Of a DNA stretch of 64,000 nt, positions 53,914-61,873 are shown piece by piece. Within the stretch, counting starts at the first letter, position 1. Each line of letters begins with the position of its first letter. Source of the DNA: Candidatus Poribacteria bacterium (GTDB taxonomy: Bacteria; Poribacteria; WGA-4E; WGA-3G); assembly GCA_021295715.1 (NCBI GenBank), contig JAGWBV010000003.1, positions 83,400 to 147,399 on the forward strand, written 5' to 3'. Position numbers and translations under genes: made by a program. A model generated the notes under the pieces. The model was not told the DNA's origin. It ran no database searches and saw only the letters and a list, made by a program, of their open reading frames with translations.

Positions 53914-55038
53914 ATGAAGATTACCGGATTTGAGACGATACCGATTCAGGGTCGCGCAATGGTGTTGAAAATGTTCACCGACGAAGGAATCATCGGCTAC
54001 GGTGAACCTATGAACTACGAGCATTGGCGCGTCGTCGCCCAAGCCGTGGACGACATGGCAGAATACCTCGTTGGCAAAGATCCGCTACAGATTGAGGACC
54101 ATTGGCAGGCAATGTACCGGTCAAGTTATAGCCGGAGTATGCCCGTTTTGGTCGGCGCATTGAGCGGTATTGAGATGGCAATGTGGGATGTATTCGGAAA
54201 AGTCGTCGGGATGCCGATATGGAAACTATTGGGCGGTTCAGTACGGAATCGGATCCGCGTTTATACGGGTATAGGCGGCACAACGCCTGAGGAGTGTGCA
54301 GAGAGTGCTAAAAAAGCAGTCGCAGCAGGATTCCGAGCCGTGAAGATGGGAGCCGCATCAAAACCTGTGCGGTTCGTCGATACACCGAAGGCAATTGATA
54401 CGATGGTGGCGCGGGTGGCGGCAGTCCGAACAGCAGCAGGTGATGAAGTAGACATCGCTGTTGACTTGCATCGTCGGTTAAGCCCAACGATGGCGATGAT
54501 TGTAGTGAAAGAATTAGAACCCTTCCGATTGTTGTTCGCTGAAGAGCCGTGTCATCCAGAAAACAACGAACCCTTACTGTCTTTGTCTCAATCAACAACG
54601 GTGCCGATAGCAACCGGTGAGCGGCACTTGACAAGATGGGGTTTCCGAGAGATCATTGAACGCGAGATGTGCGCGATCTTGCAGCCGGATATCCGGCACT
54701 GCGGTGGGATCCTGGAACTGAAAAAGATTTCAGCAATGGCGGAAATTCACAATATGGCAGTCGCTCCGCACAATGCCGCCGGCCCTATCGGAGTTGCTGC
54801 ATCGGTACATGTGATGGCAACTGTGCCGAATTTACTGATATGTGAGGGTGGACACCGACGCGGAGAAGGACTATTTTCAACCCCTTTAGTGTTCAAGGAT
54901 GGGTTCATTGAACTCCCAACAGCCCCCGGACTCGGTGTTGATATGGACGATGCTGCTCTTGAAGCGGTTCGAGATGAAACGTTTCGGTTGCGTGGAATGT
55001 TCTGGCACTCAGACGACGGAGCTTTCGCTGATTATTAG
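53914..55038 (+). CDS. Enolase-superfamily enzyme similar to D-galactonate dehydratase
   Basis: 374 residues. Barrel motifs VDLHRRLSPTMA (D184, H186), FAEEPCHPEN (E210), TGERHLTRW (E236), LQPDIRHCGGI and a base histidine in APHNAAGPIG resemble the DgoD-type D-galactonate dehydratases that remove water from sugar acids. The capping domain has GYGEPMNYEHW. The start ATG at 53914 has AGGA upstream. It is coupled to the sialidase-family gene. Assignment to galactonate is by motif likeness only. Confidence 0.85.
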   Translation: MKITGFETIPIQGRAMVLKMFTDEGIIGYGEPMNYEHWRVVAQAVDDMAEYLVGKDPLQIEDHWQAMYRSSYSRSMPVLVGALSGIEMAMWDVFGKVVGMPIWKLLGGSVRNRIRVYTGIGGTTPEECAESAKKAVAAGFRAVKMGAASKPVRFVDTPKAIDTMVARVAAVRTAAGDEVDIAVDLHRRLSPTMAMIVVKELEPFRLLFAEEPCHPENNEPLLSLSQSTTVPIATGERHLTRWGFREIIEREMCAILQPDIRHCGGILELKKISAMAEIHNMAVAPHNAAGPIGVAASVHVMATVPNLLICEGGHRRGEGLFSTPLVFKDGFIELPTAPGLGVDMDDAALEAVRDETFRLRGMFWHSDDGAFADY

Positions 55039-55047
55039 CCGCAGTCC

Positions 55048-55326
55048 TTATAGTGAGTTGTCCCGATCCGTGGGACGTGTGGAGAGATTCGTTTTCGGCG
55101 GAACATCCCATGAGATATACCCGCAACGCGGACAACGCATCTCAAGTTCAACGAGGTTTCTGACAGTGCCCGTCTTTTCGGGTTTCCGTCGGGTTTGACA
55201 TTGTGGACACCGAACCGCACGAAATTCATCGGCATCGCTCTTGCCAAAATAGGCACCTACTTTGAATAGAACAACCAGCAACACGATGATGAAGGCACAG
55301 AAGAGGCTGAAAAAGAGAAAAGGCAT
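55048..55326 (-). CDS. Small membrane-anchored zinc-ribbon protein
   Basis: 92 residues. One N-terminal transmembrane segment (PFLFFSLFCAFIIVLLVVLF) is followed by a zinc ribbon with CPQC and CPRCG pairs 24 residues apart. The C-terminus is short and polar. The start at 55326 is ATG; an in-frame TTG lies two codons earlier. Same strand and 42 bases after the DUF309 gene, so possibly cotranscribed. It is convergent with the MR/MLE gene. Function unknown. Confidence 0.65.
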   Translation of the reverse strand: MPFLFFSLFCAFIIVLLVVLFKVGAYFGKSDADEFRAVRCPQCQTRRKPEKTGTVRNLVELEMRCPRCGYISWDVPPKTNLSTRPTDRDNSL

Positions 55327-55368
55327 TTTCAAATTCGCGCCAAGTATGAAAATAACCAGGACAACTTG

Positions 55369-55929
55369 CTAATCCATCAACAGTATGAGCGGCTTAACAG
55401 AGTCCCTACGAAAGGTAGATTCCGTAACGGTGTCGTCAAAGAAAGGATCGAAAAACGCGTCGGCAGTGTCCAAAAACGTTGGTAAATTGAGTCCCATATA
55501 ATTTCCCGATGGGTCGTCACATTCAACCACAACCCGCCGCAATTTATCGCGTCCTGCAGTCGAAAGCGTGCGCAGTGGACGCAGCATCCGTGTATGATAC
55601 TTGATGAAGGCTGCCGACACCTGAATTAATCCTTGAAGGAACAAGCGATAGGTGTCTTCTGCTCGGTGCCATAACCCTTCCCACGCCTCATGTGCCTCCC
55701 ACCAATAAGCAAAGTTGTAGAGATCCACGCCGTATAGATAATCCTCGTTCTGTCTCCACATCTTTGGCGACAAGGGTTCAACGTCATGATCTTCTTCCAC
55801 GCCGTAACTATGGCCAAGTGGGTCGCGGATCGGATGTGGTGTGACACCGGGTATATGTCGATATGACGGAAACGGCTTTTGTGGACAATATCGCTGCCAA
55901 TTGACATCAAAAGGTTCAGGATTTTTAAT
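55369..55929 (-). CDS. DUF309 family protein with an apparent ATT start
   Basis: The DUF309 core is clear: LYNFAYWWEAHEAWEGLWHR, FLQGLIQVSAAFIKYH and a following helix. A GTG at 55800 would give 143 residues, but upstream in frame there is a well-formed N-terminal segment (PFDVNWQRYCPQKPFP, YRHIPGVTPHPIRDPLGHSYG) back to 55929, where ATT follows CAAGGTAAA; an in-frame stop lies just before. The full product is 186 residues if ATT (or another non-ATG codon) is used. The leader belongs to the dispersed ribosome-site repeat. DUF309 function is unknown; it may act in nucleotide or metal metabolism. Confidence 0.75.
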   Translation of the reverse strand: MKNPEPFDVNWQRYCPQKPFPSYRHIPGVTPHPIRDPLGHSYGVEEDHDVEPLSPKMWRQNEDYLYGVDLYNFAYWWEAHEAWEGLWHRAEDTYRLFLQGLIQVSAAFIKYHTRMLRPLRTLSTAGRDKLRRVVVECDDPSGNYMGLNLPTFLDTADAFFDPFFDDTVTESTFRRDSVKPLILLMD

Positions 55930-56020
55930 TTTACCTTGCGGTTAAACAACGTGCGCCTGAGTTATCACGTACGTTCCTTAAACCCGCCCTCCACTTCGTT
56001 ACGGGCTAACGTTTTTGATA
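55922..56020 (-). repeat. Dispersed repeat upstream of the DUF309 gene
   Basis: Related in inverted orientation to 43864-43961: it shares the CCGCAAGG leader (minus strand), the ACGTTCCTTAAA block (55971-55982) and the CTAACGTTTTTGA end. It carries the leader of the DUF309 gene. Confidence 0.65.
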
Positions 56021-56028
56021 CTTAGGAT

Positions 56029-57408
56029 TTACGCTCTGCCGATTCCGATATAATGGAAACCTGCAGCCCTCGCTTCTTCTGGAGAATAAACATTGCGTCC
56101 ATCGATGAGGATCGGAGTCTTCATCTGCTTCGCAAGCCTACGGAGTTCAAGCTTGTGATAGAGTTCCCATTCAGTAACGAGCACGAGGGCATCGGCATCG
56201 TAAGGAAGTTCGTATACATCTTCCGTGAAAATCACTCTGTTATCGTCGGTTTCGCCGTTCCCACTTAAGGCGCGGTGTGCGTTTGCAATAGCGATCGGAT
56301 CGTGTGCCCGAACTGTCGCCTCCGCTTTAATCAGTTCGCGGATAATGTCAAGTGCGGGTGCTTCTCGAATGTCATCGGTGTTTGGTTTGAAAGCGAGTCC
56401 GAGGATACCAATCGTCTTACCTTTGAGTGTGCCCAATGTGCTGCGCAATTTTTCGATGACACGTTCCCGCTGGTGGAAGTTGACGGCGCGCGCGGCTTTT
56501 GTAATCGGCATTGCGTATCCAGACTGTGCTGCGACCCCTAACAAAGCAGCGGTATCTTTCGGATAACAACTGCCGCCCCATCCAAGACCTGCTTGGAGAA
56601 ATTGATTCCCAATACGTCCGTCAAGTCCGATACCGCGGGCGACTTCTGTTACGTCTGCCTCTACCTCCTCACAAAGCCCCGCAATTTCGTTGATAAAACT
56701 AATCTTTAGTGCGAGGAAGGTGTTCGCGGCATATTTAATCATTTCAGCACTATTGGGATCTGTTGTCATCATTGGCGGTAGGTGGTAAGAAGAGGGACGC
56801 GGGAACTCGCTTGGTGGATCAAACGTCTGTTCGAGGATCGGTTTATAGAGACGACGCAAGGTATCAATTGCTTCATCGCTGTTTGCACCGACAACGATCC
56901 TATCTGGATAGAACGCGCCTTGCAACGCCAATCCCTCTTGCAAAAATTCTGGGTTTGAAGCGACGGAAACGTTCCCTTGAATCCCACGTTCCGAAAATAC
57001 CTCCGCCACAACTTCAGCAACACGTTGATTCGTGCCTATCGGGACTGTCGATTTCACAACAAGCGTGTAGTGTCTATCAGGCAGGCAGACTTGGGCGACC
57101 TCTTTGGCAGCCTGTTCTACATGTTGCGTATCCGCTTCACCGTTCTTTTTCGGTGGCGTCCCCACAGCAATCAAAATCAATTCTGCTTCTGGGACGACTT
57201 CAGCCACACTCGGCGTGAAACGGATGGTGTGCTGCACCTCTTCAAGCAGACTTTGGATGCCGGGTTCGTGGATAGGGCTTCTTCCCTCGTGCAAAAGGTT
57301 GAGTTTGCGCTCGTCTTTGTCCACCGCAGCGACATCATGATTCAGATGTGCCAGCACCACAGCCGTGGTCAAGCCGACGTATCCTGTTCCTATAATTGCA
57401 ATTTTCAT
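56029..57408 (-). CDS. ugd: UDP-glucose/GDP-mannose 6-dehydrogenase
   Basis: 459 residues. NAD-binding GTGYVG (7-12), VGTPPKKNGEAD, STVPIGTN, NPEFLQEG, the active-site cysteine C281 in GWGGSCYPKDT, and the C-terminal domain starting at ILGLAFKPNTDDIREAP. It oxidises UDP-glucose to UDP-glucuronate (or the GDP-mannose equivalent) for surface polysaccharides. ATG 57408 is the start of the NAD fold; a longer frame from 57423 is possible. The ribosome site is weak. It lies 11 bases after a broken small gene and near a heptose-type kinase. Confidence 0.92.
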   Translation of the reverse strand: MKIAIIGTGYVGLTTAVVLAHLNHDVAAVDKDERKLNLLHEGRSPIHEPGIQSLLEEVQHTIRFTPSVAEVVPEAELILIAVGTPPKKNGEADTQHVEQAAKEVAQVCLPDRHYTLVVKSTVPIGTNQRVAEVVAEVFSERGIQGNVSVASNPEFLQEGLALQGAFYPDRIVVGANSDEAIDTLRRLYKPILEQTFDPPSEFPRPSSYHLPPMMTTDPNSAEMIKYAANTFLALKISFINEIAGLCEEVEADVTEVARGIGLDGRIGNQFLQAGLGWGGSCYPKDTAALLGVAAQSGYAMPITKAARAVNFHQRERVIEKLRSTLGTLKGKTIGILGLAFKPNTDDIREAPALDIIRELIKAEATVRAHDPIAIANAHRALSGNGETDDNRVIFTEDVYELPYDADALVLVTEWELYHKLELRRLAKQMKTPILIDGRNVYSPEEARAAGFHYIGIGRA

Positions 57409-57419
57409 ATTATAAACTA

Positions 57420-57633
57420 TCAAATGAGTTTATCAACTTCAAGAACTCTTTGAAGTCGTTCGGTAATTGGGTTGTAGCCATAGTTGATCTGCCGCATTAA
57501 TTCCAGGGCTTCCAAGCGGGTCGAAGAAAGTCTTAGAATGCCAATATGCTCTGTCCACTTTGTCGGCTTCTTCAAAGGACGATAGCACAGAAAACGTTGC
57601 CTTATCCATTTTAAAAGTATCAATTGCACGCAT
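57420..57633 (-). pseudogene. Small protein gene with a one-base frameshift
   Basis: Two frames overlap. From ATG 57633 (GGAGG upstream) the first gives MRAIDTFKMDKATFSV, EADKVDRAYWHSKT. The other gives TRLEALELMRQINYGYN, TERLQRVLEV to the stop at 57420. Removing one T from the TTTC run near 57533 joins them into a 70-residue protein with YWHSKTSSTRLEALELMRQINYGYN, a well-known small-protein pattern. Family members that I recall often neighbour nucleotidyltransferase-like toxins, but none is seen here. A real mutation or a sequencing error are both possible. Confidence 0.65.
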
Positions 57634-57647
57634 ACGAAAACCTCCGG

Positions 57648-58679
57648 TTATTGAACCGCTGGTGGTTCGACGTTTTCCAACAATCTATTGATGATATCCA
57701 AACTTGTAATACCGTCAGCCTCGGCGTTGAAATTCGTCAAAATTCGGTGGCGTAGCACAGGTATAGCGACTGCCTTAATATCGTCGTATGCGACATGATA
57801 ACGTCCATGGAGAATAGCGCGCGCCTTAGCCCCGAGCACGAGATACTGTGATGCCCGCGGTCCTGCACCCCACTGCACCCAATCCCGAATGAAATCGAGG
57901 GCCTCTGAAGCAGGTCGCGTCTGCCGGTTCAGTTCCACCGCATAATCCACGATTGCTTCAGCAATCGGTACTTTCCGGACAACCTGTTGGATTCGCAAGA
58001 CCTCTTCTCCTGTGATAACAGGTTCTATCTCCGGTTCATAAGCCGCAGTTGTTGTCATCACAATCTCTTTTTCGGCAGCTTTATCGGGGTAATCCAGCGT
58101 GATATGGAACATGAATCGATCGAGTTGCGCTTCCGGTAGCGGATAGGTGCCTTCCTGCTCGATCGGATTCTGCGTCGCTAAAACAAAAAACGGACGTTCC
58201 AAAGGATAGGTTCTGCCGCCTGCGGTGACCTGGTACTCCTGCATCGCTTGTAAGAGTGCGGCTTGTGTTTTGGGGGGTGTTCGGTTAATCTCATCGGCAA
58301 GGACGATGTTAGCAAAGACGGGTCCATTAATAAAGCGAAAAGCGCGTTTGCCTGCCTCACCTTCCTCAATAATATCGGTACCAATAATGTCCGATGGCAT
58401 CAGGTCCGGCGTAAATTGGATTCGATTGAAAGGGAGTTTCAGAATCTGCGCGAATGTGCTGATGAGTAGTGTCTTGGCTAACCCCGGCACGCCCACCAGT
58501 AAACAGTGTCCCTGCGAAAAAAGTGCGATAAGAAGTTGTTCAATGACCTCGTCCTGTCCAATGATTCGCTTCCTGAGTTGGTTTAAAATATTTTCCTTCG
58601 CCGTTTTCAAGACTTCGGCGGCTTCTATATCTGTTCCGGTCTGCGTCGCTGACATATCATTTTTCATAGAAATAGCCAT
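57648..58679 (-). CDS. MoxR-type AAA+ ATPase
   Basis: 343 residues. Walker A is GVPGLAKT (63-70), Walker B LADEINR, sensor ATQNPIEQEGTYPLPEAQLDRF, and arginine region RPASEALDFIRDWVQWGAGPRASQYLVLGAKA, all diagnostic of MoxR. These ATPases act as metallochaperones or assembly chaperones, usually next to DUF58 and VWA proteins, which are not visible here. The start is uncertain: ATG 58679, or the ATG in MKNDMS, with no clear ribosome site. A tandem 7-base repeat stands directly upstream. Confidence 0.9.
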   Translation of the reverse strand: MAISMKNDMSATQTGTDIEAAEVLKTAKENILNQLRKRIIGQDEVIEQLLIALFSQGHCLLVGVPGLAKTLLISTFAQILKLPFNRIQFTPDLMPSDIIGTDIIEEGEAGKRAFRFINGPVFANIVLADEINRTPPKTQAALLQAMQEYQVTAGGRTYPLERPFFVLATQNPIEQEGTYPLPEAQLDRFMFHITLDYPDKAAEKEIVMTTTAAYEPEIEPVITGEEVLRIQQVVRKVPIAEAIVDYAVELNRQTRPASEALDFIRDWVQWGAGPRASQYLVLGAKARAILHGRYHVAYDDIKAVAIPVLRHRILTNFNAEADGITSLDIINRLLENVEPPAVQ

Positions 58680-58704
58680 CAGCCATCAGCGGTCAGCGGT
58701 CAGC
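58674..58704. repeat. Tandem heptamer repeat at the MoxR start
   Basis: AGCCATC, AGCCATC, AGCGGTC, AGCGGTC, AGC (58674-58704) is four 7-base units. It overlaps the MoxR start codon region and could affect translation by slippage or reading of the leader. Confidence 0.7.
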
Positions 58705-58770
58705 AAGAATGTGTAACCTCACCAGAAAACCTTTTTGCTGATGGTTCCCGACAGCCGAAAGCCGTTCCTT

Positions 58771-59829
58771 TTAATCGTTTGAGACCTTCCACATTTGGAG
58801 CCCGTCAAAATCGAAGTTAACATCAATAACCCGCGCCCCCGCTTCTTGAAGTTTTTGACGGACGCGGTGTTCACGTGTAGGTTCACAGTAAAACAGTAGA
58901 CACCCGCCACCACCAGCACCGCAAGCTTTTCCTCCGATCGCACCATGCGTCATTGCAATTTTAAAGAGGGATTCTATCTGTTCATTTGTGACAGAGGGGT
59001 GTAACCTTTTCTGATTCTGCCAATTTTGGGTAAGGAGTTCGCCGAATTCGGTCAGGCGACCGCGCATGAGTGCTGTTTTTGTTGCCTCAGCGGTGGCTTT
59101 GAGGGTTTCCAATGCGTCGCGGACACTGGGTTCTCCGCTTTTATAAGCATCGGTCACGTTTTGATGTATATTACCAGAGAGGCGAGACTTCCCGGTATAA
59201 CAGAGGACAAGGTTCTTTTCAAGTTCACAACGGATATGTAGTGGAAATTTCAATGGTGAGGTTTTCACCTCTTCCCCCTGAAACTCCATAAAATGAATTC
59301 CGCCGATTGCGCTGGCGTACTGATCCTGTTTCCCGCCGAGGATACCGAGTTCATGACGTTCAATATTGCTTGCGAGATCCGCATACTCATAAGGAAGATA
59401 AGTGGCTTCCTTAAGTGCGCCAAGCACACCGATGAGTGCGACTCCCATTGCTGCGGAAGTGCCCAATCCACTTCCCGGCGGCGCGGTAGATTGCGTAATC
59501 AGGTCGAAACCACCAATCTGTATGGACATGCGTCGCACAGCTGCCTTGACTAAATCAATGTTTCCATCGTATTCAAGTTGACGGACATCGTCGGCTTCAA
59601 TGAATGTGTCAAAATCCGCAGAATAGATACGAATGCTTTTATCCAGAACGCGCTGGAGCTCAACAGAATCGTCGTATGCCACTTGACGTTCACAGCGGAG
59701 CGTCGCATAAGCGTATCGGTTAATTGCCCCGTTGACGACCAACCCTTTTGACTGTTCAGTAAAGAGGTCTACGTCGCTCCATCCGCCAGCAAAGTCAATG
59801 CGGACTGGGGCTCTCGTTCGGATTAACAT
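58771..59829 (-). CDS. GHMP kinase (heptose-phosphate kinase-like)
   Basis: 352 residues from ATG 59829 with AGGAG upstream; the longer frame from 59943 lacks a site. N-terminal RAPVRIDFAGGWSDV is the substrate-side motif, PPGSGLGTSAAMGVAL (117-132) the ATP phosphate loop, and GGKACGAGGGGCLLFY the C-terminal motif. It resembles D-glycero-D-manno-heptose 7-phosphate kinase (HddA) and related sugar kinases. With ugd it suggests nucleotide-sugar and surface-glycan synthesis. The exact sugar is not certain. Confidence 0.85.
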   Translation of the reverse strand: MLIRTRAPVRIDFAGGWSDVDLFTEQSKGLVVNGAINRYAYATLRCERQVAYDDSVELQRVLDKSIRIYSADFDTFIEADDVRQLEYDGNIDLVKAAVRRMSIQIGGFDLITQSTAPPGSGLGTSAAMGVALIGVLGALKEATYLPYEYADLASNIERHELGILGGKQDQYASAIGGIHFMEFQGEEVKTSPLKFPLHIRCELEKNLVLCYTGKSRLSGNIHQNVTDAYKSGEPSVRDALETLKATAEATKTALMRGRLTEFGELLTQNWQNQKRLHPSVTNEQIESLFKIAMTHGAIGGKACGAGGGGCLLFYCEPTREHRVRQKLQEAGARVIDVNFDFDGLQMWKVSND

Positions 59830-60039
59830 GATGAGTCTCCTGACATCAAATTTTAACCAACGCGCCCGGAAAGCGTGCCCATAAATGATGCGAACAAAAA
59901 ATGGAAGCGTACCTACAAACGGGCAAGAGAAAAGTTGTGTCAATAACTGCAGGTGATAATAGAGTATTAGAATATGTTATGAAGATGAATACTGTTATGA
60001 AAAAACCCGCAGAGACTTTTGTCAATAGGCGTAACGTGG

Positions 60040-60092
60040 AAAAGCCGCAGGCATCCCTCCATTAAAAACGAGGCACAGCCCGGCGGCTTTTT
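60040..60092. terminator. Terminator of the HU gene
   Basis: AAAAGCCGC (60040-60048) and GCGGCTTTT (60083-60091) pair over 9 bases with a large loop and are followed by T on the plus side and by TTTT on the minus side. It lies 30 bases past the HU stop codon. Confidence 0.65.
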
Positions 60093-60120
60093 CAGAAACT
60101 GAGCGAGAAAACTACCAGTT

Positions 60121-60402
60121 TTAGCCAGTAGCGTCGCGAAGTTTCTTACCAGCTTTAAAGACAGGGACTGTCTTTGCTGGAATATTAAGTGGTGCGCCAG
60201 TCTGCGGGTTGCGACCCGTGCGCGCTGGACGATTTTTGGCTTCAAATGTTCCGAAACCAATTAATCCAACAGAATCGCCATTACTCAAAGCTTCGCAAAT
60301 AGTCGCAGCAAAAGCATCAACAGCAGCGTTCGCATCTTTTTTGCTAAGGCCTGTTTCTTCAACGATACTGTTGACCACATCGCTTTTCATTAATTTTGCC
60401 AT
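60121..60402 (-). CDS. HU-family DNA-binding protein
   Basis: 93 residues, the usual size. The helix pair (LMKSDVVNSIVEETGLSKKD) and the arm GFGTFEAKNRPARTGRNPQTG with the conserved proline in NPQTGAP are standard HU/IHF features, ending in FKAGKKLRD. It bends and compacts DNA as a dimer. AGAGGAAC lies upstream of the ATG. It has its own consensus promoter and terminator. Confidence 0.95.
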   Translation of the reverse strand: MAKLMKSDVVNSIVEETGLSKKDANAAVDAFAATICEALSNGDSVGLIGFGTFEAKNRPARTGRNPQTGAPLNIPAKTVPVFKAGKKLRDATG

Positions 60403-60525
60403 GTCAAATGTTCCTCTAATTTTTAGCCCAATTCAGAAAATGCTATGTTTTCCGAACTGTTCGGAAAACGCGATTCTCACGCCTCGGACTCAAAATGGAT
60501 TTAACAAAAAACTAATAGTAATTAT

Positions 60526-60554
60526 ATTATACTATACAAATATAGATATGTCAA
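60526..60554 (-). promoter_or_regulatory. Consensus promoter of the HU gene
   Basis: Minus-strand TTGACA (60554-60549), exactly 17 bases, TATAAT (60531-60526): a perfect sigma-70 consensus, as expected for an abundant nucleoid protein. Confidence 0.85.
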
Positions 60555-60771
60555 GACAAATTAGATTAACGCCAAAAAATTAAAATGGGTTACAGGGAAA
60601 GCCCACGTTTAACCGTAAATAAACGTATTAGAGATAGAAAAAATCTAACACGAAGCTTGACATAATACATAGATGTCTTAATTTTAATACCACAGACTAC
60701 GCAATTTGTCAAGTTTTTTTGTCCTGAAGGCGAAGTATTCCCTTGTAACACGGCATTCTTTGCCGAAATAT

Positions 60772-60800
60772 TTGCTTAAAGGGCGGGTTTGTGGTAGAAT
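60772..60800 (+). promoter_or_regulatory. Promoter of asd
   Basis: TTGCTT (60772-60777), 17-base spacer, TAGAAT (60795-60800), with a 60-base leader before ATG 60860. The rest of the 60555-60771 gap is AT-rich and shows no gene and no recognisable lysine riboswitch. Confidence 0.6.
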
Positions 60801-60859
60801 TATACATTAAACTTAACAAAAATTCTGCTTGAATAACACAATAAAGGAAAACATCAGAA

Positions 60860-61858
60860 ATGAGTGAGAGTTATCGTATCGCGGTTGTCGGCGCAACGGG
60901 TGCCGTCGGTAATACTCTGTTGCAAATTCTCGAAGAGCGATCATTCCCCGTTGCTTCCGTCAAACTATTAGCATCACACCGCTCTGCCGGTGAAATTCTA
61001 TCCTTTAAAGATGAACCCATTATTGTTGAGGAACTGACACACGACTCGTTTGAAGATGTGGACGTAGTGTTCTCATCCGCAGGCGGTGCTGTCAGTCGCG
61101 AGTTCATGCCTACAGCCGTAGAAAAAGGTGCGCTCGTCATCGACAATACGAGTGCCTTCCGCATGGACCCCGAAACCCCTCTCGTTGTCCCGGAAGTCAA
61201 TATGGACGCTGCCCGTGCTCACAATGGACTTATCGCCAATCCAAACTGTTCTACCATCCAAATGATGGTAGCATTGAAACCCATCTATGACCTTGTCGGC
61301 ATCAAACGGGTCGTTGTGTCCACCTATCAAAGTGTCTCCGGTAAAAGTGGGCGTGCTGTTATGGAACTGGTTCAACAGACGACTGAAGCACTCGAAGGCA
61401 AGCCGATCACCTTAGACAAATTCCCACATCAGATGGCATTCAACGTCGCATTTGATTGGCCCTTCTTGGAGTGCGGTGACAACGAAGAAGAAGTGAAAAT
61501 GATTAATGAGACCCGGAAGATACTTGCAGATGATGCGATTGGCGTTTCCGCTACAACCGTCCGAGTCCCTGTCTTCTTCGCACATTCTGAATCAATAAAC
61601 CTTGAAACACACGAGAAGCTCACAGCAGCCCAAGCGAGAGAGTGCCTCGCCACTGCCCCCGGTGTAAAAGTCATGGACGATCCCGACAACCAACAGTATC
61701 CGCTCGCCGTTGATGTTGCTGGAAAAGATGAAGTCTATGTCGGTAGAATTCGCGATGATGCTTCCATAGAAAATGGTTTGAATCTCTGGGTAGTCGCAGA
61801 CAACCTCCGCAAAGGTGCTGCGCTGAACGCTATCCAAATCGCCGAAAATCTGCTGTAA
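60860..61858 (+). CDS. asd: Aspartate-semialdehyde dehydrogenase
   Basis: 332 residues. NADP loop GATGAVGNTLL (11-21), catalytic cysteine C130 in ANPNCSTIQ, catalytic histidine in VPVFFAHSE, and SVSGKSGRA block. It reduces aspartyl phosphate to aspartate semialdehyde, a branch point to lysine, methionine and threonine. AAAGGAAAA lies upstream of the ATG. The gene for methylthioribose kinase follows 15 bases downstream. Confidence 0.95.
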   Translation: MSESYRIAVVGATGAVGNTLLQILEERSFPVASVKLLASHRSAGEILSFKDEPIIVEELTHDSFEDVDVVFSSAGGAVSREFMPTAVEKGALVIDNTSAFRMDPETPLVVPEVNMDAARAHNGLIANPNCSTIQMMVALKPIYDLVGIKRVVVSTYQSVSGKSGRAVMELVQQTTEALEGKPITLDKFPHQMAFNVAFDWPFLECGDNEEEVKMINETRKILADDAIGVSATTVRVPVFFAHSESINLETHEKLTAAQARECLATAPGVKVMDDPDNQQYPLAVDVAGKDEVYVGRIRDDASIENGLNLWVVADNLRKGAALNAIQIAENLL

Positions 61859-61873
61859 GGTTGTCAGAAGGAT

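Noticed and set aside
60555-60859. Possible lysine or methionine riboswitch before asd
   Set aside because: The leader after the predicted promoter is only about 60 bases, and no multi-helix structure with conserved motifs could be found.
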